In this document: one piece after another, positions 53,773 through 62,300 of the stretch
Position numbering within the stretch: the first letter of the stretch is position 1
Layout: each line of letters starts with the position of its first letter
Source of the DNA: Enoplosus armatus
Taxonomy: Eukaryota; Chordata; Actinopteri; Centrarchiformes; Enoplosidae
Direction of reading: 5' to 3'
Length of the DNA: 64,000 nucleotides
Assembly: GCF_043641665.1 (NCBI RefSeq)
Contig: NC_092193.1
Span: 11,710,501-11,774,500 of the forward strand
Notes under the pieces: generated by a model
Database searches by the model: none
Told to the model about the DNA's origin: nothing
Seen by the model: only the letters and a program-made list of their open reading frames with translations
Made by a program: the position numbers and the translations under genes

Positions 53773-53782
53773 GTCACGTGAC
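53773..53782. promoter_or_regulatory. CLEAR / MiT-TFE palindrome GTCACGTGAC upstream of osbpl1a
   Basis: The ten bases are a perfect palindrome and match the published CLEAR consensus bound by TFEB, TFE3 and MITF in promoters of lysosomal genes. The site lies within about 150 bases of the inferred first exon end of osbpl1a, whose product acts on late endosomes and lysosomes. The match is seen; its activity is inferred. Confidence 0.6.
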
Positions 53783-53799
53783 GGCTACCAGCAGCTGTC

Positions 53800-53915
53800 A
53801 GCTGATTGAAATGATCAAGTTTCGGCTGTGAAGTGTTGTGTCCCTCAGCTGTAACTAAACCAGACCCAAGTCCGCGAAGGTTTGGTACATTAAGAGTAGT
53901 AAATCCTTAAATCCT
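53800..53915 (+). other. osbpl1a: Probable non-coding first exon of osbpl1a (5' end approximate)
   Basis: A strong donor GTAAGTCTG starts at 53916. The next exon has a good acceptor at 54221 and 35 bases of leader before the ATG, so an upstream non-coding exon is required. The transcription start is not visible; I place it after the CLEAR site. The 306-base intron 53916-54221 holds nothing else recognised. Confidence 0.45.
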
Positions 53916-54256
53916 GTAAGTCTGAAGTTGTTATCTCGTTTTAGCTAACGTTAGCCAACAACTAATTAGTAGTTAAGTGTTCAGGTAAATTCGCCTCATA
54001 TCCTCGTGTTATTGGTTTTAAAACCAGTTTCTCCACCTCACAGAAGCTAAAAGAAAGTAAATAGCTAACCTAGCTAAATAATAACTGACTGAAAATCCAT
54101 GTAGGCGAGTTACTTAACATTTAAATGTATAAAATTTGATGCTAATTTGCCGATCGAGGAGCTCTACTCACCTTTACTGGTTGTATGTGCGTTTGTCTAA
54201 TAATTCGCTTTTTGTCCCCAGTATCTTGGACAGGCATTTAAGGAAGTCAAGTGCTG

Positions 54257-54380
54257 ATGGAGGCAGACACAATTGAGGATCAGCTTCTCCTCTATGCTAA
54301 AGAGGGCAGTTGTTCTCATATTCAGAGGCTCCTTCAGTCGAGGATCGACCACAGCAACTCTCTCAACATCAACTGCACAT
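54257..54380 (+). CDS. osbpl1a: osbpl1a coding exon 1 (residues 1-41)
   Basis: The acceptor tttgtccccag ends at 54221, followed by a 35-base leader. ATG is followed by EADTIEDQLLLYAKEG, a family-typical start, and the exon ends INCT before donor GTAAGT. It ends in phase 1. Confidence 0.93.
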
Positions 54381-57300
54381 GTAAGTGAAAAGAGGATGCT
54401 AACATGAGTTCAGGTAGGTAGGAGAGTGTTCATGTTCCTGTCTGTCACCGTAGCTAGGTCTAAAGCCAGCTCAGGATGGACACCCCTCCATTTGGCCTGT
54501 TACTTTGGACACAGGGATGTTGTGGAGGAGTTACTCAAGGTGAGAGCTGACATCACTCTGTATATTGTGTCCAATGCATATTTGCAGCCAGTGAAATTTA
54601 CTCTATCGGAACACATTTTGCAGGCAGGTGCTGATGCAAATTTGCAGAATAACATGGGTGACACACCTCTACACAAAGCAGCCTACACCGGAAGAAAGGT
54701 AGCTACAGCTCATATATCATAATAAGAGGTTTTGTTTGCATTGTAACTTGACATATGACTCATCTTCTCAGCCAACCTAATACCAGTTGGAATCACTGTT
54801 ATAGACTTTTCCCTTTCTCCCTTTGAAGCTTCAGAGTGATGACATGTGATGGTCAGACTTACATTTTTTCCTTTCTTTGGACCCTTAAGGAGATTGTTCT
54901 GTTGCTGCTGCGCTATGATGCCTGTTCCAACATAATCAATGGAACAGCTCAAATCCCTAAAGATGTCACAGAAGATGATGAAATCATTACAATGCTGGAG
55001 GGTATGAAATGATGGGAGGATTTTTTTAATGGCTCATGGCTTCTCTTTACTGTAGATCAGTTGCCCTTGATCTCAAATAGTGTTTGGTTTTTGCAGCTGC
55101 AGAGAGAAGAGAGACAAGGCGGCGGGAGGAGAAGCTTCTGGAAGCGGCCAGAGAGGGGGACATCTCCACTTTGTCTAAGCTGGTTAGGGTGGTAACCTTT
55201 CGAGGAACTTTGGCAGAATATATCACACTTTGAGAACATCTTTCACACATTTAACAATGCCTTTCACAGGTTTCGCTGTCTCTGAAATTGTTGCGATGCA
55301 CAAACTACGACAGATTCTAGTCACAAAAATCCAACTTGTTTGATATATTTGCAACCAGGCAACAAGTTTGAATCCCAGATGGCCACAAACAAGACAACAT
55401 GTGCCAACTGTCCTGTCTTAGTAGACCAGAGCAGAAGCTCTTTATAATTGGCTCGTTTCTCTGTATTGTGTGACTGGTTTAAGGTGGATACATCAGATAT
55501 TTAGATATAGATACGTTTCCAGTCAGATGTGTAAAAGAGGTAAATGTCTGTCTCTTCTGCCTCGTTAAGTTTTCTGTTGTTCAACTGCCTTCTGTTCTTC
55601 AGCTCGGTGGAAAAGAAGCTCCAGATATTCACTGCAGGGACTCGGTGGGAAATACGGCCTTACACTGTGCAGCCTACAGAGGGCAGAAGCAGTGCATTAT
55701 AAAGCTGCTAAAGTCTGGAGCCAGCCCCAGTATTAAAAACAACAATGGTATATCCTGTAACTTTGAGCATCACCCCTTATTATTTTGACTAATGTATTAT
55801 AAGTGCAATCATGTTTACAATGGAGTCTTTCATAATTTGTTTTCAAATAATACACACTTTGGTAAACACTACAGTACATTCTGCTAGTCCTGTTCCTGTG
55901 TATTGCATGATAATTTATTGTATGGCTGATTGTATTGCAGAGCAGACAGCATTAGACCTGGTCCGCAGTGGTGAACTGAGACTGATTCTAGCAGCCTATC
56001 AAGACAAGGTAAGGGCAAATAAATTGTTTTTAATTCACCCAATTAATTATATGAAGTTTTCTTCTTTCCAGAATAAAAACCTAAGGTACAGGAATTAAGG
56101 TACAGTAGCACATTTGTCCACCACCTGAGTGCATGTACTGTGAGTCAGTGTCCAACACACTGTCCAACCTGAGCTATCGGCTCTACACCACATTGCTATT
56201 ATGGATGGGATGATTCCTAATTATTTTAGTGATCCTCTGGCCTCACCTAGCACCACCATCGGGCCAGAATCTTGCTAGGAAAAATCTAATTAACAGATTT
56301 CTGTGAAATCTACTGAGCTCATTCCTGTTTCCCAGAAGATTAAACATTTCAATTTTGGGCTCTCCATGAGCAAATAACCCAATCTTCTCTACTGAAAGTC
56401 AACACTTGATGTGCCAAGCACCTTAATCACAGATTGGATGTTTCCTGCCTTCCTACCTAAATATAAGTGCACACAACTATCTTCCTGCACTTCCTCTCTT
56501 CACACATCTCTATACATGTTCACTTTAGGTCTGGTGACTGTGGAGAAAAAGCCTTGCGAGTCAGCAGTCCTTGCTCTTGCTTGGATGTCTGATAAGCCTG
56601 GCACAGCTTCAATGCAGAGTACTGCATAGTCATGGGGGAAATAAAAAACAAAAAGGCTAAGCACTAAGCTGTTAGGTAAATTAAAAATATATATTATTTA
56701 CCTCTGAAACTATACAGGTTTTACTGTAATACAAAAAAACTGAGTTGAGTGTTTATGGTCTCTTCAACGCTGTCAGTCAGGCTCTGTCTGTACACAATCT
56801 GAGGATTATTGTTTTTTCCCCCACAAAGGATGTGAGCAGTGGGGTGCAGAAGATTGAAGGCCCTCTTTGGAAGGTACCCAGATGTTGAAGTGTGTTCTTT
56901 TCTACACTCAAATTGTCAGGCAATGTTTTTGTTCAGACTCCTCCACATTTGGTGGTATAGACTTTACTTTTTCCTGTTAGTCATCACATGGTCTCACATA
57001 GCCAGACCCTCCACACTTTGTTTTACCACTGTGCCAGTGCTGGAGAAAGGTCGGGCTCAACCCATTATCATTCTGGGATAGGGGAGAAAAGACTCTGGCT
57101 TGTTTGTATTTCTTTAAACCAATCACAGTCATCTTGGGTGCTAAGCGCAGGATGCAGCTTTCATCTTTCATCTTTCATCTATCATCATTAGTATATACAA
57201 AAGGCCCCTTCAGAGATTTTATTCCTTACTATTCAGTGTTGAAAGTGTTATCTGTGAATTCATTAGTTTATTTTGAATATTATGAAAAAAGATCAGTAAA

Positions 57301-59335
57301 ACGAAAGTTTAAAATAAAGAAATAATATTTTGTTCTCCCCATCTACATATGATATATTTATACATTTATATGATTTACTTTTGCTACACAGTTGATCTCT
57401 TGTTGACCTCATGTGTCTCTGACAGAGTTCACGCTTTCTTGGATGGCGATCCCACTGGGTGGTAATTGAGGATGGAACTCTCTCCTGGTACCCCAGACAG
57501 TGAGATAACTTTATATGCATGCAGATTTCTTAAGCTAAAAAGTATAGTATGTAAATGTCTAGTATACTGTGTATTCTGTACATATGCTGTTATGGCCATG
57601 GTAGAAGTTTTGCTCTTGCTACTCCGTCCTTGATTGTGTAAAAGGTCACATTTAACCAGACAATGCCTTGTCACCTGCAGTGGCTGAAATACAGGCAAAT
57701 CTAATTTCCTCCAAATAGTCCTTGTTGGAGATGGAGGCATCAGTAGTGGTTCACCAAGCATGATGAAAACTTTAAATTGTGACTCGATCCGTACTGCTGT
57801 GTTTTATTTTGTACAGTGTGTCTATGGTGTGATGCCACGTCTATGTGTTCTCTCATCTGTTTCTTTTTCTAGGGCTGATGCACTGGCTGGTGTGAGAAAA
57901 CAGGGCTGCAAGTCTTTAACACAAGCCTACTGCATGGTGGGTACTGTAGTAGAGGTTATAGGCTCGTTGTAAGCGATTAACCTTCCTGACTACACAAGGA
58001 TGCACAGTCCTTTGATGTTTCCGTTGTGGTCACATTGACATGATGATGTTTGATATGTAGTGCAGCAAACACATATAATTTCATGTTGTCATTCTAGGTC
58101 AAACCATGGGATCATTGCTTCTTCATGCTCAGGTGCTTTGATGACTCTGTACATTATTTTAAGGTCCCCTCAAAGACAGATTCAGTGGCAACAAGAAAAG
58201 TGAGATGAGATTCACCTTCTATGCTGTGGCTATACCCCCACCTACCTGAACAATCTGATTTGTCTAAGTGTATCTGTAAGGGTGGACAGCATTATAAATG
58301 TTATTGATATTTGTCCACTTAGAGATGGTTGGAGGCTTTTGAGGCACATTCGTCCTATAGCACTCGTCACTGCACCCGAGAACAGATAATCGACGATGCG
58401 GATGGTGATTGTGGCGTGACAGTGAGGAATCTGTCACAAGCCCTTCAGGTAAAATTTAGTTCAGACCTTTTTTAATGAGGTGGGTTGTTGGGTGACTGTA
58501 GGGAAGAAGTGCTATTCAGAGAGGACGATGTGTGAGTGTGTGTAAGTGTAAGGGTCTCTTGTTGTGTGCTCTTGCAGGCAGCCAACGCTTCCCAGCAGAA
58601 ATTGGAGAGTGAAGTGTCAATATTTCTATCGATGGTGAAGAATGAGGAGAATTGCGGTAGGAGTCCTGGAATTGGTGACATATTGTGCAGTTAATCCAAT
58701 GTCCTTTTTTTTATTTTTTTTTTTAACCTTTGCTGATTTTATACTAGTGCTGAAAAGATTAGTAAATTAATTGTTTAGTCAATGGACAGAAAATTAATTG
58801 CAAACAATTTTTCATAACTCTAACCCTGTGGTTCCCAACGTGGGGCTCTGGGCCCCTCAAGTGGTCAAAAGATAAATATGACGGGTCTATTGGAGAGTTT
58901 TACATCTCTAGTCCTCTAAATACAAAATCTAACCCTTGAATTGTCCCTTTAGCGTGGAAAAATCTGTTTCCAGCTTCTTAAATGTGAGACTTTTTATTTC
59001 AATGTACATTGCATATGTTTGGAGTGTGGCTTGTTGGTCAAAGTTGAAGACCTCGCCTTGGGTACTGGGAAACTCTGGGATGAGCATTTTCTGACATTTT
59101 GTATACTAATTGATTCATTGATGGATCATAAAAATAGTCAACAGATGAATCAGTAATAAAAAATAACCGTTAGTTGCAGCCAAATTTATACATCTGCTCT
59201 GAAAATGTCTTTTTTTTTTTTTTGAAAGCATTGGCTGCCCCTCTTTTACTGAAAGCCAAAGAGACCAGTGACCTCTCCAGTGAAACCTGTGCTGCTCTCC
59301 ATCTGTGCCTTGAACTGCTGTCAAAACAAGAGGAG
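54257..59335 (+). CDS. osbpl1a: Oxysterol-binding protein-related protein 1 (ORP1L), N-terminal 431 residues
   Basis: Seen: 14 coding exons join in frame from ATG at 54257 (exons listed separately). Ankyrin repeats lie at about residues 49-78 (GWTPLHLACYFGH), 82-111 (GDTPLHKAAYTGR) and 177-206 (GNTALHCAAYRGQ). A PH domain spans about 240-338, from EGPLWK through GWRSHWVVIEDGTLSWY to RWLEAFEAHSSYST. Helical, coiled-coil-like sequence follows (370-431). Known: ORP1L binds Rab7 through its ankyrin repeats on late endosomes and lysosomes, contacts VAP in the ER through a FFAT motif, and senses or transfers sterol with its C-terminal ORD, controlling late-endosome positioning and ER contact. The full protein is about 950 residues; FFAT and ORD lie beyond the window. 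Inference: orthology is supported by domain order, near-collinear length and synteny with hrh4 and znf521. Confidence 0.95.
54454..54539 (+). CDS. osbpl1a: osbpl1a coding exon 2 (first ankyrin repeat)
   Basis: The acceptor ends caccgtag. The exon encodes SRSKASSGWTPLHLACYFGH and on to EELLK, then donor GTGAGA. A second AG three bases into the exon would break the frame, so 54454 is chosen. Confidence 0.92.
54624..54698 (+). CDS. osbpl1a: osbpl1a coding exon 3 (second ankyrin repeat)
   Basis: The acceptor is acattttgcag and the donor GTAGCT. The 75-nt exon encodes AGADANLQNNMGDTPLHKAA and on to TGRK. The upstream 84-base intron is open in the same frame (see findings). Confidence 0.92.
54890..55001 (+). 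CDS. osbpl1a: osbpl1a coding exon 4
   Basis: The acceptor is gacccttaag and the donor GTATGA. It encodes EIVLLLLRYDACSNIINGTA and on to ITMLE, completing the second ankyrin repeat. It ends in phase 1. Confidence 0.92.
55097..55182 (+). CDS. osbpl1a: osbpl1a coding exon 5
   Basis: The acceptor is gtttttgcag. It encodes AERRETRRREEKLLEAAREG and DISTLSKL. The chosen donor is GTTAGG at 55183, which gives a join of typical length to LGGKEAPD. A GTAACC donor 12 bases later would add four residues in frame and cannot be excluded. Confidence 0.85.
55603..55747 (+). CDS. osbpl1a: osbpl1a coding exon 6 (third ankyrin repeat)
   Basis: The acceptor is ctgttcttcag and the donor GTATAT. It encodes LGGKEAPDIHCRDSVGNTAL, then HCAAYRGQKQC and SGASPSIKNNN. 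Confidence 0.93.
55941..56008 (+). CDS. osbpl1a: osbpl1a coding exon 7
   Basis: The acceptor is tgtattgcag and the donor GTAAGG. It encodes EQTALDLVRSGELRLILAAY and QDK, the end of the ankyrin region. Confidence 0.92.
56009..57425 (+). other. osbpl1a: osbpl1a introns 7 and 8 (around exon 8), nothing else recognised
   Basis: Introns of 820 and 552 bases flank the 45-nt exon 8. They contain no recognisable gene or transposon; a short TTTCATC triplet repeat lies near 57161-57181. Introns 5 (55183-55602) and 9 (57500-57872) also hold nothing recognised. Confidence 0.75.
56829..56873 (+). CDS. osbpl1a: osbpl1a coding exon 8 (start of PH domain)
   Basis: A 45-nt exon with acceptor ccccacaaag and donor GTACCC. 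It encodes DVSSGVQKIEGPLWK, where EGPLWK opens the PH domain. Confidence 0.9.
57426..57499 (+). CDS. osbpl1a: osbpl1a coding exon 9 (PH domain)
   Basis: The acceptor is ctctgacag and the donor GTGAGA. It encodes SSRFLGWRSHWVVIEDGTLS and WYPR, with the PH beta-strand pattern W-x3-WVV. It ends in phase 2. Confidence 0.93.
57873..57936 (+). CDS. osbpl1a: osbpl1a coding exon 10 (PH domain)
   Basis: The acceptor is tctttttctag and the donor GTGGGT. It completes Gln272 and encodes ADALAGVRKQGCKSLTQAYC and Met293. Confidence 0.93.
58098..58199 (+). CDS. osbpl1a: osbpl1a coding exon 11 (PH domain)
   Basis: The acceptor is gtcattctag and the donor GTGAGA. It encodes VKPWDHCFFMLRCFDDSVHY, then FKVPSKTDSVATRK. 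Confidence 0.93.
58323..58448 (+). CDS. osbpl1a: osbpl1a coding exon 12 (end of PH domain)
   Basis: The acceptor is tgtccacttag and the donor GTAAAA. It encodes RWLEAFEAHSSYSTRHCTRE (the C-terminal PH helix), then an acidic linker DDADGD and LSQALQ. Confidence 0.93.
58578..58656 (+). CDS. osbpl1a: osbpl1a coding exon 13
   Basis: The acceptor is ctcttgcag and the donor GTAGGA. It encodes AANASQQKLESEVSIFLSMV and KNEENC, a helical segment. It ends in phase 1. Confidence 0.92.
58741..59180. mobile_element. Nested non-autonomous DNA-transposon relics in an osbpl1a intron
   Basis: The left end (GATTAGTAAATTAATTGTTTAGTCAATGG) and the right end (ATTGATTCATTGATGG ... CCGTTAGTTGCAGCC) resemble the two ends of a common fish element. 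That element ends GGCTGCAACTAACG and has TCGATTAATCGATTAG-like interiors. A segment at 58828-58880 (GTGGTTCCCAACGTGGGGCT) resembles the start of hAT-Charlie-type repeats and appears inserted in or fused to the first. Families are from memory; no search was run. Confidence 0.55.
59229..59335 (+). CDS. osbpl1a: osbpl1a coding exon 14 (last seen in window)
   Basis: The acceptor is a run of 15 T then gaaag. The donor is GTAGGG. It encodes ALAAPLLLKAKETSDLSSET, then CAALHLCLELLSKQEE, in phase 0. The gene continues past the window edge. Confidence 0.92.
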
Positions 59336-62300
59336 GTAGGGAAACATCTTCATCATCTTAATCAGGCCTGTATCAGCATGTACAGGATTTGACAAACTAA
59401 CAGACACCGTACAGTTCAGTTGCCTTTGGGGTTTGAGCTATATTCCACCATCAGACCGTTTCTTACACATTATTATGTGTAATATTATATTAAATGCAGC
59501 CAGAACCATAACAATTGTTTATCTAATATCCTGTATTGTAATGTTTTTTTTCCATGAATGTGAAACCGTGTTGCCGTAATTTCAGAGAAATAAGACATTC
59601 AAGTGAAATCTAATCTTGTAATATAGAATCCTCTGCAGTATTGCACTTGATGTAATAGTTGTGGAAGACAGTTTTCTTTTTAGATTAGCTGCAGCTCACT
59701 GAGCATGTATGAATCTTCATCTCATTGACTCCCATACACTCACCCATGTGCTGTGCTCCTATTGGCTGGATAAATTATATTGAGTGATTACAAAATCCTC
59801 AAGCCCCCCCCCCCCTTTACGTTAGCTCCCTCATACCGATCAGATTTGAAGTTTGTGTGTGTGTCCACCTGTCCCAGTGGCTGTGCTGTGCCCTTGGGGG
59901 GGAAGCAATGAACAGTGTGTTAATCACTGGCACGTCTGTAGGAAGGACACAGGCAAGATCCGCTTTTATGCTTAGGTCTGCATTCAGCCCGCAGATCAGT
60001 GTAGACACACATACACACACACACAGGCACACTTGGACTTGGATCCACACACTCCTGCTCTGGGGAAAGGCTGTGCATTGAGCGAGGGAGCTGAAGCGCG
60101 TGCATATTCACAGGCTCAGCTGGAGATACATGCATTCACCCTTACATAGTGAAAACACACGCTCGCAGGCACACTTCCACATGCCAGAGCATCCAAGCAC
60201 AGGAGAAAGAAGAGACGGAGCTCTCATCCAGTGTCTGCACAGGTACAAACCAAACAGTTGTTCTTGTATCTTCTTGTATTTCATATTATTTTTTATTGTG
60301 AGCTAAATAACTGGCTGTGTTTGCAATGTGCTGTTCCCTGATGACTTGTCATAAGGTGTTTGAAGTTTGGCACAGGTTAAATTTAGGCTGATGGTTTTTT
60401 TTAGTGTTGTAGATTCGATGTTAATAGGTTGGTCTGAAGCGTTGGCTATTCATCAGTATGCGGAGGTCAGTGATGGATTTGATGATGAAGAGTGTGAAAT
60501 TGAGCATGTTTGAAGTGGTAGTGAACGCTACACTGCGCATGTTTTCAATGAGATCAATTTATAATGTACAGAATTCTGTCAAAGTAAGAGCATGGGGGAG
60601 GATAGATTAAATTGCATTGAGGATTTATTTGATATGGTGATACTTAAAGTTAAGATTGTGGGTTTAACCATTTCAACATAGCAGTTTTCCTTTGTGTTAC
60701 ACTGTTGTGTTGCACCTAAATTAAGAGCTGAGAGAATCACCTTTTTTGTCTCATTACCAATTAATTTTAAATTGGCACTCTGTCAAAATACCTCACTAAA
60801 ATGCTGACACTGTCTACTGATTGCAGGTTATAGTATGGTATGTACTACAACTCGTTTATTGTAAAACCACTGGCAAAACAGGAATTAAGATTATATTTAT
60901 ATTTAGACACAAGTAAGTATTCCTGTGTCTACATGTGTGTGGTTTTGTATAATGTGAAGATAAATGAAATAATTTTGCATCAGATACAGTAAAACTCTGC
61001 TTTGGAAGTCAGCTGGATATAACACTGCACGACAAAGCCCAAATGCAGCGTGTTTACACAGTGATGTGTGCATTGCCAAACTACATTATCTTGGTATGAA
61101 TTGGCACCAGCTGCTCTCCTGTCATAAGGAATAACCCTGCGTTGTTATCACAGGGAGGCTGAGAACATTCACTGCAGTCTCATCACCCAAGAAGTATTGA
61201 CAGTGTCATAACAATGGACACTGAATTCATTTCTGGCAACCAGATAGTATAATATAAGAAGGAAATGTCTTAACAAGCATGTTACATCCACATGTTACAT
61301 CATGCTAAGCTGGAGCTACTACATCTACTAACTGGATTATATTTCCTACACTGCTGAGATTGGCTGTATTACGCAGTATTAACTCTAATCCCACATTCCC
61401 ATTGTCCCACGACAGATGCCTCTGTTGCTGCCACTTACTAGACTTAGACTTAGACTTTATTTATCCCACAGCAGGGAAATTTACAAGTCACAGCAGCAAA
61501 GACAAAGTTTTTTTTTAAAAACAATATACATATAATAAATACAGATATAAAAAATATTGGGAACAAAATAAATATATACACGGAAAATATAAATATGTGC
61601 AGATTTATGTACAGAATTATACACATTTGTTTTCTACATACTGTATTCACGTGCTATTGTAATTGTGCCTTTCATAGGGTTTCGGAGCATTTACAGTGTT
61701 ACCATTTAGCAGAGTATATGTGGTCTGACCCATTTCAGCAGCAGCTGCAGAACTAAAGTATGCCAGTGAGTGCCACATTTATACAGTACATGCAGGGCAC
61801 AGTATGACGGATTCGTGACTACATGGCATTTAAAGTGGAGAGATTTGTGCTGCTAACTTTGCTTCTTCCCAAGGACATTGTCGTGAAGATTGAGCTGCAA
61901 ATGGACAATCCTGGGCAGAAACCCTCTTGGGGGTTGTGTCAGTAACTGTCATGCACACAACACAGCTCTGTAAAACCCAACCTTTCCCGGTGTTTCTCAG
62001 GCAGCAGGCTTCCACACCTGTCAAGAAAACAAATGGGGGCTTACAGCATGAAACCACTTAGTGGTGACACGCAGATAAGCAGATCTGTCAGTATGTATTG
62101 CTCTGAAGGAAGGAGAATGGCAGCACAGGATCTTTTTTTTTCCTGCAGTGATTCATAATTTTTTGTCTACAGATTGTAAGAAAGATTGCCCTTCAAACCC
62201 TTTGGGAATGGTGGGAACACAAAGTACCGTTTGACCTTTAGTTCAACCATCGCCACATGGGGAACTGACCGACCGACTGTCATCTCTCACCCAGGAGAGA

